A stretch of 64,000 nt of DNA, taken from contig NC_052505.1 of assembly GCF_014356525.2 (NCBI RefSeq), positions 1,008,915 through 1,072,914 on the forward strand, read 5' to 3'. The stretch is from Nilaparvata lugens (taxonomy: Eukaryota > Arthropoda > Insecta > Hemiptera > Delphacidae). Under the pieces are notes generated by a model. That model ran no database searches and had not been told where the DNA came from. It saw only the letters and a program-made list of their open reading frames with translations. Below, in pieces: positions 33,661 through 44,357 of the stretch. The translations under genes were made by a program, and so were the position numbers. Numbering within the stretch: the first letter of the stretch is position 1; each line of letters begins with the position of its first letter.

Positions 33661-33984
33661 GTTTTCTTTTGTAATGATTTGTCTTGTAGTTAGTTACATG
33701 TGTTATGAGAAGATGAAGATTTCAAGAAATCCATCCTCTTTACATTGTTCAAGCCACTTTTCAATCAAACGGAATGGTTGAGCTTGAGACAAAGGAGCTT
33801 GAAGGGAATAAAACTCCCTACAATTCTAGTCTAATTGGATGTTTTTTCTTGTATTAATGCCCAGCTAGTGGGTGCCAAGTAGACCCAGTAGTTTCAAGTA
33901 GCGTACTCCTTTCAAACTTTGAGATTGAATGAAAACATTAGTCTTGGAAACTCTTTTGTTTTGTATGGCCCCCACTGGAATCTT

Positions 33985-34800
33985 AGGGGACATCCTGTCG
34001 TTGCCGCGCACGACACAGTGTCACCTGCTCGCTCGCGTCAACTAGTCCCCCGTCAGCATGTCACCTTCTGAAATAAAGGTGACATCTTGTCGTTACCGTG
34101 CACGACACAGTGTCACCTGCTCGCTCGCGTCAACTAGTCCCCCGTCAGCATGTCACCTTCTGAAATAGCAGGTGACACCTTGTCGTTACCGTGCACGACA
34201 CAGTGTCACCTGCTCGCTCGCGTCAACTAGTCCCCCGTTAGCATGCCAGCTTCTGAAATAGCAGGTGACACCTTGTCGTTACCGTGCACGACACAGTGTC
34301 ACCTGCTCGCTCGCGTCAACTAGTCCCCCGTCAGCATGTCACCTTCTGAAGTAGCAGGTGACACCTTGTCGTTACCGTGCACGACACAGTGTCACCTGCT
34401 CGCTCGCGTCAACTAGTCCCCCGTCAGCATGTCAGCTTCTGAAATAGCAGATGACATCTTGTCGTTACCGTGCACGACACAGTGTCACCTGCTCGCTCGC
34501 GTCAACTAGTCCCTCCGTCAGCATATCACCTTCTGAAGTAGCAGGTGACATCTTGTCGTTACCGTGCACGACACAGTGTCACCTGCTCGCTCGCATCAAC
34601 TAGTCCCCCGTCAGCATGTCAGCTTCTGAAATAGCAGATGACATCTTGTCGTTACCGTGCACGACACAGTGTCACCTGCTCGCTCGCGTCAACTAGTCCC
34701 CCGTCAGCATGTCAGCTTCTGAAGTAGCAGGTGACATCTTGTCGTTACCGTGCACGACACAGTGTCACCTGATCGCTCGCGTCAACTAGTCACCTCCTTA
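33985..34800. repeat. 93-bp minisatellite, about nine units, each with an internal hairpin
   Basis: 'CACAGTGTCACCTG' recurs at 34014, 34106, 34199, 34292, 34385, 34478, 34572, 34665 and 34758, a period of 92-94 bp. In each unit AGCAGGTGACAC, an inner TGTCGT, ACGACA and GTGTCACCTGCT can pair as a 12+6-bp stem with an 8-base loop; some units have unpaired changes (GCAGATGACAT). The unit also has 'CGCTCGCGTCAACTAGTC'. It lies in the Lrrk intron between 28389 and 35567. Confidence 0.9.
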
Positions 34801-34904
34801 GAGAGGAGACAAGTTGTCGGCGTCAACCGGTGACCTCCAACAACCGGTTTCAGAGGTGATACCCTGACGTGGGGACAAGTTGTCGGGGTGACACCCAGAC
34901 ATCT

Positions 34905-35435
34905 ATTTGTGTTACAGAAACGTGCAGTAAGGGTCATTGCTAATGTGAATAGTCGTTATCATTGTGTGGATTTATTTAGAAAATTCACATTTGGCAGTAC
35001 CAGCTATTTACATTCTTGAATGTCTTATGTATGTAAAAATTAATTTAGCAAGTATTTCTGTAAATAGCAACGTTCACAACCATTACACAAGAAATTCTGA
35101 ATCTCTTAGAGTGAACCAGTGCAATTATGCAAATACATTGAACTGCTTTAAGGAGTTTGGTATAAGAGCTTAAAATAAGCTTCCTGCACATTTGAAGGAG
35201 CTAGAAGCGGGTAAATTTAAGAGAACCATGGAAAATATTTTAATAGAAAAATGCCTGTATAGAAAAGAGGAGTTTTTAAATTGAGGGTATTTTTGTTTGC
35301 TGTTTGTGTGCTTGTGTTTGAATTTTGATTTCTATGAATGTAAATACTATTTATTTACCATGTTTGATTTATTATGACGATGCTATGCATTTGTATATAA
35401 ATGTTTTTCGCAATAAAGAAATCTTGAATCTCTTG
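34905..35435 (+). pseudogene. Non-LTR reverse transcriptase C-terminal fragment
   Basis: 'LQKRAVRVIANVNSRYHC' from about 34911; after frameshifts 'YILECLMYVKINLASIS', 'HNHYTRNSESLRVNQCNYAN' and 'FKEFGIRA'; a stop follows at 35171, then 'NKLPAHLKELEAGKFKR'. It ends in an AATAAA and an A-rich tail (35410-35440). Closely related in layout to the 59.5-kb fragment. Confidence 0.8.
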
Positions 35436-35566
35436 AATCATCTACCCATGGTACATTATGGATATGAAATTGGTTCGTGTGCATAGTTTTTGAATAATGT
35501 TTTAAAGTTTGAAATAGCAACATTCATTTTGTTAATTCACTCTGTTAATCAAATAATTTTTCACAG

Positions 35567-35757
35567 CATCAGCTAGAAGACCAGGACGATCATTAAGGAC
35601 AACGATACTGAATAGTTTATGTGTACATCGAAGGCACTTTCGCCTGGAGAATCTGCGGACCCTCGTTTTAGCTGACAATAAAATCACCAGGATACAACTC
35701 AGCACTGATGATGACGGATATTCATCACAGGAGAGTGAAGACACCGACAATGAATGG
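35567..35757 (+). CDS. Lrrk: LRRK-type kinase, leucine-rich-repeat exon
   Basis: Internal exon of 191 bp: acceptor 'AATTTTTCACAG' ends at 35566 and two bases (CA) join the G at 28389. Peptide: 'ASARRPGRSLRTTILNSLCV', then the LRR 'RLENLRTLVLADNKITRIQL' and an acidic tail 'DDDGYSSQESEDTDNEW'. The donor is probably GTTTGT after 35757 (phase 0), weak by consensus; the alternative GTAACT after 35761 would create a stop with the next visible exon. The last 81 bp and the following ~180 bp of intron are duplicated 1081 bp downstream. Confidence 0.85.
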
Positions 35758-35938
35758 GTTTGTAACTTTCATTCATTAAATATATGCGAATACTAGCTGG
35801 CCCGGCGAACTTTGTACCGCCAAATTGTTGATGCATCTCATGACAAACTCTAGCTGGATGCACACCTCAAAATCTATAACTTATACTAACAATCCTCAAA
35901 TACAGACCATCCTATTATTTTTTATTGATATTATTTTT

Positions 35939-36757
35939 CATGACCAAATAATCAGTTCAGCATACTCTTCCTTGTGCGTGTACGATAAAATCATAACTTA
36001 ATTGATTCGCACATATCATTAATCGACGTGTAGTCACCCATTTAAGCTATGCTACCTTTTTGCATAGATCACATGTGCTCCCCCGTTCACTCCTTTCACT
36101 TACTCAAAACATGCAGCAGGGATTTAAAATTCTTATAGAAAATTGAAAGCGTGACCTTGGGAAATTGCTGGGAAATTTATTGCTTCACAAACTTTTTTAA
36201 ATAATTGGTGAGTGACGGTGAACCCTGATGTATAATTGGAGAATAGAGGGTTTCGATAGAAATCAATGGCTCAAAATTGATTACTTTTATCAGTAATAAC
36301 TTCAAATACCAACTTTTATTAAAAACTTGCAGGTAACTCGTGCTCCACAAGGATCCAAATGAAAACATGACCTAATAAAATCTTGAAGAATTGAAAATAG
36401 GTCTATAAGCATCCTCGGTAAATTAAGAATTAGAAAAGATCGATTAATAAGTCTGGAAAAGTAACTGAATATATGTGATCAATAACTAAAATATGTTATA
36501 AACTGTAACTGAATAAGTAACTGATATTTGAATAAGTAACTGGCTTTGAGGATTTCAATGGATTTCATTTATATAGATAATTATCCAACTCCAATATAAA
36601 TAATTTACTATTAATCAATAATTCTAAACACCGAGGACAGCACAATTATTCGAAACAAAGCAATGTCTTTAGAGCATGTAAGTCTTAATAACCTGAGGCC
36701 GCACTGCTGGATGGTTACACACAAAACAGTCATTTTGTTTTTAGTCGGGGCGTTTAG
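35939..36757. other. Lrrk intron, no gene recognised
   Basis: AT-rich sequence between the two copies of the duplicated exon 3' end. Confidence 0.45.
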
Positions 36758-37019
36758 AATAAAATCACCAGGATACAACTCAGCACTGATGATGACGGAT
36801 ATTCATCACAGGAGAGTGAAGACACCGACAATGAATGGGTTTGTAACTTTCATTCATTAAATATATGCGAATACTAGCTGGCCCGGCGAACTTTGTACCG
36901 CCAAATTGTTGATACATCTCATGACAAACTCTAGCTGGATGCACACCTCAAAATCTATAACTTATACTAACAATCCTCAAATACAGACCATCCTATTATT
37001 TTTTATTGATATTATTTTT
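36758..37019 (+). pseudogene. Duplicate of the 3' end of the 35567-35757 exon plus intron start
   Basis: 'AATAAAATCACCAGGATACA' through the exon end and 'GAATGGGTTTGTAACTTTC' to the 'TATTATTTTT' in the intron is repeated almost without change (one difference seen, GATGCATC versus GATACATC). No splice acceptor of the original is duplicated, so this is not a full exon. Confidence 0.9.
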
Positions 37020-37533
37020 TGAATATAGATTTTTGTGACCTCACTATAATGACAATAATTAAGGACTGAGAATATTGTGAAGTGAACAACTACAAGACTT
37101 GATCTATTTGGGACTATGTGTAACCTTATCTAAATTTGGGAGAGGAATAGCACAAGGTTACCTTATTTTCTCTCCCTATCATTTTATGTACTTATTGTAT
37201 GAATCAATCAATAAAGAATTCGTTCATTTACTCATTCAATATAAATGGTTCATACTTACATTCATTTATTTTATTTGTTATGTATTCGTAGATACAATCA
37301 CAAATCATATAAATATGATTAGGAAGGAACAACAGGCTTGGCCCAAAACTATTCCATTCCCTAATGTTGATAATAAATAACATGCTCAAAAAAATAAGTT
37401 ATGTTTCCACTGTAAAACGTTCAAGACTACTGTAGTCTTAATGTAACATTGACTGTTCATAATTGTTTGGACATTCAAAGATAGCGTTTCAAAACTGGTT
37501 CTCTTTGAATTTCTTTTCATCTTCTAATAAATA
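37020..37533. repeat. Intron with hairpin-type dispersed repeats
   Basis: 'GGGAGAGGAATAGCACAAGG' followed by 'TTACCTTATTTTCTCTCCC' (37139-37178) forms a stem; inverted relatives are at 37700-37740 and 41090-41130. A second type with 'AGGAAGGAACAACAGGCTTG' is at 37321-37345 and relates to 26150 and 48270. Confidence 0.6.
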
Positions 37534-38077
37534 CAGGGTGGCCCACAAGTCAGTAGACGCTTGCAATTTTCAAGGTCAGCTGTTGTTACAAAGCTAACCA
37601 CTCAGTTTACAGCGATCTTATATCTTGAGGAATTTAAAAATAAGAATATTCTTTACTTCTATTTATTTATTCATACAATAAGTACATCAGCAGAATGATA
37701 GGGAGAGGAAAAATAAGGTAACCTTGTGCTATTCCTCTCCCAATTTGTCTGTAATAAATTAATTCTTGGAGTTCTTCACTTCACAAAATGTTCAATCCTT
37801 GAGATTTCAAGGCTTCAAACCAAACATAGAAGAAATATTTTTTATTATATGACTAAAATTTGAAACATTCACATATTAGAAATAATGTTGAAGGAGGACC
37901 GAAAACAAACTCAACATGTTCAACTCCCAATATTACTTATTGGTTAGATTATTGAGGTATGTTGAATAATCTAAATGATTACCTCAAATACATCATTCTA
38001 ACTACAATAATAATATACATGTTGTGTGTGTTATTTCATTATATGCATACTTGTCAACTGACTTATGGGCCACCCTG
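37534..38077. mobile_element. MITE with TA target site, carrying a nested hairpin repeat
   Basis: TIRs 'CAGGGTGGCCCACAAGTCAG' and 'CTGACTTATGGGCCACCCTG' with TA on both sides (37532-37533, 38078-38079). The interior contains the repeat with 'GGGAGAGGAAAAATAAGGTA'. Confidence 0.8.
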
Positions 38078-38254
38078 TATCGAGGGGGAAAATAGAAAAG
38101 GCAATCTAGAGAGTCTGTGAAATGATTGTATGAGAGGCATTTTTGATAGAATCAGCATAAAACGGCAACAGTGTGTTTAAGAAAAAGGTGAAGGAGATAT
38201 CAAAAACTGGGGTGTTCTATACCTTGACAGCAAATTGAGACCATATAATGAGTC

Positions 38255-38652
38255 AAATATCGGGGCCCGAGCTTTGCTCGTTATTTTTATTTATTGATAA
38301 ACAGAACACATTCTCTAAAATGATCGTGTTTATATTCCACAGCTGGCTTTATGTCATCTTATGAATTTCGGGGATGCGGTATTTTGATTTTTCACATACT
38401 CACTCGCTCACTCACTTTTTACTATACTCAGCTGTTTCAGCCAAGGATGAATTTATCCTTTTAATGTCGTTTAGCGAGTTTTCTCAAGGATGAGACCTAG
38501 TGCAATCGAATTTTTATATCAAAACCTACTATGTTCCAAATTTCGTGAAAATCGTTAGAGCCGTTTTCGAGATCCGTTGAACATAAATAACCAGATTTTT
38601 TAAAAAAATACAAGAAAAATACAGAAATTGCTCGTTTAATATAATAGGATTT
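38255..38652 (+). mobile_element. Short copy of the element at 4242-4990
   Basis: Starts 'ATATCGGGGCCCGAGCTTTG', contains 'CAAGGATGAGACCTAGTGCA' and 'CGTTAGAGCCGTTTTCGAG', and ends near 'TTGCTCGTTTAATATAATAG'; the internal repeat is single-copy here. Confidence 0.7.
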
Positions 38653-39642
38653 GTTATCTAGTCTTGATATGCCAATGTTTTTTTGTGTTATGCTGTTTTC
38701 ATGTTATCTGATGTTTGTTTTATTTCATCTGAAGGTGCTTACAGATTTACGCGCCGTGAACATGAACAATTCACTTTTAATCAGCTGATGCCAAGCTTTT
38801 CATATGGGTATCTTACCGTTTCTGTAAAAATACAGATATAATCAGACGATAAAAAGTGAATTGCTCATGTTCGCGGCTCATATATCTGTACGCACCTTTA
38901 TAATTATTCACTTGACGAGATCCATGTATATATTTATATATTGTTGATAAATAAAACTATTCTAATTCTATTCTATTTGAATAATATTGGTCATAAAATC
39001 TCATGCTAAAAACTAAGGTTTGCACGGACTTCACGTTACATTTTTTAATTTTCTAGTTGAAAAAATATTTCATGAATATTTTAAAGTATACAACAAAATA
39101 GTCTATAGATTTTTATTTCAACTGAATTTCCGTTTTAAAGATTACATTGAAAGCTGGGTAACAGGACTAAAATATCATCCTGTTCTAACTGAATATTTAT
39201 CACTCATGTAACACTATGTAAGTAGAAGCTAATAGCTTTTATTTGTATAAATACCTTACTGCTATGTCGTAATTAATTGTCCTAAGTGATTATTTAACAA
39301 GCAGTTCGTAATGGAATCAAACATTGAAGTGAATATTTATGTTTAGATTACTGTTTTGTGAGTACACCTAAGAAACTTCTAACGAAAAATCTGAAATTTT
39401 GACTAGGATCTTTATCGTCTATTGTATTTTTTAACTAGAGATTTAATATCTCCAATAGATCAGATACTTCCTGAATTCATAAATTGATACAGAAAATAAA
39501 TTATGCTTCATGAAAATATCAAATGATTTCTTATCATGATCTTGATACATACAAATTTGCTTTATGAGTAGTTGTGAAGATTCAAATTTGATTCGACAGA
39601 TAGTTCTGTTAAAAGTAGAAGTGTTATAAGGAACAAAAGTAT
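38653..39642. other. Lrrk intron, no exon recognised
   Basis: A palindromic block at about 38735-38890 ('GTGCTTACAGATTTACGCGC', 'AATCAGCTGA', inverted at 38850-38895) is a probable small MITE. I looked here for the missing LRR exon and found no LRR-like reading with splice sites. Confidence 0.5.
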
Positions 39643-39646
39643 TTAA

Positions 39647-40256
39647 GGCTGTGCAAAGGCTAAAAATAAACTTTCTACTCGTAAAGTTTTTCGATTTGTA
39701 TATCATCAAGCTATCAAAATGAAAAAGTTTTCTTAGGATAGCATTTTTCCGATCATTACTTTTTGAGATATGAGCGCCTAAATTTTAAATTTTTGGGACA
39801 GAACATTTCAAATTCGGTAAGAGATAAATCCATGAGATTTAGAGGGTAGATTTTTCATGGTATTGTTGATCTAGTAAAACAAAACTTTTCTGAAAATATC
39901 AATTTTTGAGAAAGTTATTCTTTTCAAGAAAGTTACTCAACTAAAAGCTAATTTTGGTTATTTTTAGTAAATAGAATTACTTTCTCAAAAATTGATATTT
40001 TCAGAAAGTTTTTGTTTTACTAGATCACAATACCAATGAAAAATCTATATCTAAATCTCATGGATTTATCTCTTACCGATTTGAAATGTTCTGTCCCCAA
40101 AATTTAAACTTTAGGCGCTCATATCTCAAAAAGTAATGATCATAAAAAATATTTTCCTGAGAAATTTTTTTCATTCTGATAGCTTGATGATATACAAATC
40201 GAAAAACTTTGAAAAATATCACGAGTAGAAAGTTCATTTTTAGCCTTTGCACAGCC
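39647..40256. mobile_element. Foldback MITE with TTAA target-site duplication (piggyBac-type)
   Basis: A 610-bp palindrome with arms of about 300 bp beginning 'GGCTGTGCAAAGGCTAAAAA' and ending 'TAGCCTTTGCACAGCC'; TTAA at 39643-39646 and 40257-40260. The centre near 39945-39960 is short. It lies 118 bp upstream of the ROC exon. Confidence 0.9.
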
Positions 40257-40374
40257 TTAATAAAATCAATGACTGACTTCAATTTCTCTCCATTTATCAT
40301 CTCACATTATTGTACTTGAGTTGAAAATTGGTGCAAATCAAATAGATAAATAAATCGGTTTATTTTTTGTGTAG

Positions 40375-40652
40375 AAATCAGTGAGCTTCCTCCCCACATG
40401 GGCCTGCTGTCACGACTGTGGAACCTGAACACACGCGGCTGTAATCTGCAGGAACCCCTCAAGTCGATGATCGAGTCGAAGAAGTACAAGACAATGGACA
40501 TCATTGGATACTTGAAGTCGGTGCTGGAGGATGCCAGGCCCTATGCGAGGATCAAGTTGATGATAGTTGGCGTACAGGGAATCGGCAAGACCTCGCTGTT
40601 GGAACAGTTGAGGCAGGAGGGGAGTGGCAGTTACCGCAAGAAACCAGTTGAG
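40375..40652 (+). CDS. Lrrk: LRRK-type kinase, last LRR and ROC GTPase P-loop exon
   Basis: Internal exon of 278 bp: acceptor 'TTTTTTGTGTAG' ends at 40374, two bases complete a codon, donor GTAAAG follows 40652 (phase 0). Peptide: 'ISELPPHMGLLSRLWNLNTR' (last LRR, matching the LRRK pattern before ROC), 'EPLKSMIESKKYKTMDIIGY' (helix linker) and the Walker A/G1 motif in 'RIKLMIVGVQGIGKTSLLEQ' (GxxxxGKT). The entry phase needs one preceding base, which 35757 does not provide, so at least one exon is missing between them. The GTPase binds GTP and regulates the kinase in this family. Confidence 0.95.
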
Positions 40653-40684
40653 GTAAAGTGGAAATATTTTCAAAATTAATGACA

Positions 40685-40862
40685 ATCTTAGGGTGCAAAC
40701 ACACTGAAAGCGTAGCGGAGCTGAGCGTAGCGTGGCGTTCTAGAGCGGAGCGTGGCGTGGCGTGGTCAGAGCGTTCATGATACACACAGGACAGGGGCGA
40801 GGCGTGACTTTTTGGCTCAGTCATCTCCAGGAACAATTCAGTTGAAAATTTGAATGAAAGCT
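40685..40862. repeat. GC-rich repeat related in inverted orientation to 44157-44357
   Basis: 'CTTAGGGTGCAAACACACTG' then 'AGCGTAGCGGAGCTGAGCGT'; the 44.2-44.36 kb element shows the reverse complement ('CCGCTCCGCTTCCAATGTGG', 'TTGTACCCTAAG'). Probably ends of one MITE family. Confidence 0.6.
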
Positions 40863-42940
40863 GCACCCCCCCCCTTTACTTTAAAGATTATGTTTCATTT
40901 TGGACGATTATTTATCGAGCAAGATGACATCTAGTATAAGATAAGCTCACTATTCAAAATCCTAGAGTTGAAAAGTCTAAAACTTGGCTAAATCTCAAGC
41001 TCGGAAACTGCCCTCAAATTAATTGAAAAAATTGAAATGGAATTCTTATTCTTTATTGATTCATACAACAAGTAAATCATCAAAATGACAGGGAGAGAAA
41101 AAATAAGGTAACCTTGTGCTATTCCTCCCCAAATTTAGATAGGTTACCACAGTCCGAAATAGGTCAAGTCTTGTAGTTGTTCACTTCACTTAATTTTCAG
41201 TTCTTGATTATTTTCACAAAGTAGATTTTTAAATTTAGATGCTTCAAAACCAAACATGGAAGAAATAATAATTATTATCAATAACAAATCGCAAACAAAA
41301 TAATAACTATCGTACGGTTTGCAACCCTGGCCCGGAAAGAAAGAAAGAAATATTTATTGCCAAAATCATTAAACAAACTTTACAAATGTGAAAAATATAA
41401 AAATTTTCATATACAATACATTGCAAAAACTTGAAATTAAAATATTTTCCATTTAAAAATCGATTATAATATTATCATTGGCGTTACCAGCAAAACTAAG
41501 TAGTTTGAGCGATGGCAACGAGTAATCAGTCGGCTATAATTAGTGGCTTGAGATTCAGTCGAAAATAGAAAAAATATAATAAAGAAAAAAGAAACAGTGG
41601 AACAGTGGAATCGCAGAAAATAGTGATGTCTTTGACCGTTTACTCCACCATCGTTTACGGGGAGAGGGAGAGTGATGATGCAGAAGAGTGGTGATAACCA
41701 ATGCTAAATAGCATTACTGGAATCGCATGTTTTTGAGAATAACATTGAACGGATGGAACTGAATGCAGTAGTCTCTTTTTCAAGCTTGGCGCGCTCGCAA
41801 AAAAACGTTTCTCTTTTGGTTTCTTCACCTTTTTTGTATTTATTTTTAATATTTTCAATTTAATAATATACACATTACATATAAATTTCTGTCCAGTCAT
41901 CGGCGAATCCAGAGATGACTGGACGCCTCGCCTCTGACACAGGAAGCGTCTGAGCGTCAAGCGTCAAGGGCCTAGATAATGGCGTTGTCTAGTTTGCACA
42001 GACATTAATTGTGAGAATAATTACTTAAAGTATTGGATATTAGCTAAGCATGTTAGGACAGAGTGGGTTAATGAAATAATTAACATAGATCGTCGACTAT
42101 TTGTTGAATATCACCATCTGTTTGATGTGTTAAGAAAGCATGAGCCCCGATTTTTTGAGTGCCTGCGAATGTCAACTTCAACCTTTGATTATATTTTGAG
42201 AAGAGTGAAGCCTGATTTGGATAAACAACTCACTAATTGGAGGAATCCAATATCTGCTGAAGAAAAACTTGTATTTAGAAATTAATTACAAAGTTTAAAA
42301 GTTTGTGTTTCTTCAATGGTTCCAATTTTTTTAAATAACTCAATATTATTCGTTACAAATGGCAATTGAGTGGAATATTTCTACTAATTTATTAATTCAA
42401 TTGAAATTATATATTTATAATTATATCAATTGAAATATATTTTAGAGCTGTGAATAACAAATAGTGAGAAGGCTTTTAATTTTGTATTCACATTTTTTAA
42501 ATAAGTGCAATATTTCTAAAGTTTTTATTTATTGTGATTCATTAGAGTATAAAATCAACCTTCAAAATTCAAAATTTTAAATCATCATTTCTAGACCGAA
42601 AATCAAGTGACGAAGCAGTGTGTGACTATATAACCTTATCTTTTGGACAACATTAACATTTTATCAAAATTTTTGGAGAGAAATAGTACAGGCTTAGCCT
42701 AGTTTTTCCTCCATGTCATAATTGTATTATGATCATAGTATTTTATACAATAAATAAATAAAATAAATAAATAGAAACAAAATTCAAGCCATCCAAATTC
42801 AAAATGTATAGTTTCATGTTTATTTTGGACTAAAATGTTATAAAAATTTTACAAGTGAAATTCTAACCTTATCTTGGACTTTGTCACCTATAAATTTGGA
42901 AGGAAAATAGCACAAGGACTACCTTATTATTTTATCTACC
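40863..42940. other. Lrrk intron, dispersed-repeat remnants only
   Basis: 40965-41018 is a fragment of the GGGCCGG MITE; 41040-41285 is a hairpin-type dispersed repeat; 42610-42740 matches 1850-1990. A frame at 41655-41960 has no recognisable motif. A partial harbinger-like reading may exist at 42060-42285 ('CLRMSTSTFDYILRRVKPDL', then 'NWRNPISAEEKL'), a transposase-like segment. Confidence 0.45.
42060..42285 (+). pseudogene. Possible Harbinger-type transposase N-terminal fragment
   Basis: Frame through about 42085-42284 reads 'YHHLFDVLRKHEPRFFECLR', then 'MSTSTFDYILRRVKPDL' and 'TNWRNPISAEEKLVFRN', ending at TAA (42283-42285). The order (M-S-x-x-x-F-D-Y-I-L, then R-x-P-I-S-x-E-E-K-L) is typical of the region before the catalytic core in Harbinger/PIF transposases. 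The catalytic part is not seen. Assigned by motif only. Confidence 0.55.
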
Positions 42941-43168
42941 TAAATCAAATCAAATCAATTTTTATTCAATGATATCACTTACATGACAGATTCAATTATA
43001 CAAATGATATTACAGATCATTGAATACAATACTGTTCGCTTAAGAAAAAAGAATCTTGTCTGCAAACAGGAGTGAAATACATTCAGAACTCAACTAAAAA
43101 TGCTTATCTATAAACTCAAATGAAAATACTTATCTTAATGAAATTTAATTATCTTAATATTCATCCCA

Positions 43169-43276
<108 letters not shown>

Positions 43277-43348
43277 ATGGAGAAATCATAATTAATTTTT
43301 AAAAAAAATTGAAAGAATTGAATTGAAACAAGTGAATGTCAAGGGTAT

Positions 43349-43822
43349 TCATCTAAGAATGACAAAAAGCTCATTAATCTCAACCGGAGAATGATCCATC
43401 AACCATAGGTGTAATTTAGATTTGAAAGATTTAAGATTATTTGAATTTTTAATCTCGACGGGTAGACTATTGAAAAATTTAGGACCCAAGAAAATGAAAC
43501 TCTTTTGAAAGAGAGTGCAATATGATCTGGGTGGAATTATTAACCCTCTAGTATTACCTCTTGTATTATAAGCAACATCCGCACCTCGATTGCCACTTAG
43601 CCTAAAGAATATGGAAAGAACTTTGAATGCATATAAATGACGCAGAGGCAATATAGATGTTTCTCTGAAAAGGGGGTAAGAGTGAGCACGTCTACTTTCA
43701 CCACAGATAACTCGAATAAAAGCCTTCTGCAATATAATAATTGGCATAAAATGTGATACATATTTCGAGGACCAACAAGAAATACCACAACTCAACCTGG
43801 ACTGTACAAATACATGTTCCAA
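43349..43822 (-). pseudogene. Non-LTR reverse transcriptase C-terminal fragment
   Basis: 157-residue open frame: 'MEHVFVQSRLSCGISCWSSK', 'LQKAFIRVICGESRRAHSYP', 'YNTRGNTRG', then 'FLGPKFFNSLPVEIKN'. Same C-terminal layout as the other fragments but intact over this length. A 3' region to about 42945 ends in (CAAAT)n-like repeats. Catalytic palm absent. Confidence 0.85.
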
Positions 43823-44156
43823 ATAATTTTATTTGGGAAAACATTTCTGATGTAATAAAACTTAATAGAAGGAAGCAAGATCTTTTCAGTTTCCTGATAT
43901 GCAAATTCCTATGATATTACATAAGTGTCATTTTCATTGTAAATAAATAAATAACACTAAGGTGAAATGGATTAGAATAGCCTTATTTTTGATTTCAAAG
44001 TGCAGTAGATGAATGTTTCTTTTGAATAATCAAATAATACACATTACAGGGGAATTTGGGCAAACATTAAATTAATATACTAGTGTACTAGATGGTGGGA
44101 AAATTTAGTAGAACAAGTGCATTATTATGTACAAGAGTAAACCACTAGTATGTGAA
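43823..44156. other. Lrrk intron, nothing recognised
   Basis: AT-rich with an AAATAAATAA tail near 43940. Confidence 0.4.
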
Positions 44157-44357
44157 TTAGTAGGGCACTCGCACTTTGACGCTCCGCTTGTAGATGCTCC
44201 AAAAAACAAACCAGCTTGTTCCAAAGTTTGACGCTCCGCTCCGCTCCGCGAGTAGACGCTTCCAGTGTGTCGCAGTTCATTACTTAACATGATATTGTTC
44301 ACGACGCTCCTCAACGCCACGCCACGCTCCGCTCCGCTTCCAATGTGGTTGTACCCT
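44157..44357. repeat. GC-rich MITE-like repeat
   Basis: 'GGGCACTCGCACTTTGACGC' at one end and 'CCACATTGGAAGCGGAGCGG' (complement) at the other; internal repeats of CGCTCCGC. Related to 40685-40862. Confidence 0.55.

Noticed and set aside
33985..34800. CRISPR array
   Set aside because: The whole 93-bp unit is repeated with no unique spacers, and the window is eukaryotic.
40375..40652. Ordinary small Ras/Rab GTPase rather than ROC
   Set aside because: An LRR precedes the P-loop in the same exon, and the G3 motif DFGGQ with the following Arg in the next exons is typical of ROC domains.
40410..40866. Antisense open frames across the ROC P-loop exon
   Set aside because: Shadows; the sense frame has Walker A and splice signals.
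41655..41960. 101-residue minus-strand frame
   Set aside because: Low-complexity composition, no recognisable motif, inside an intron of repeats.
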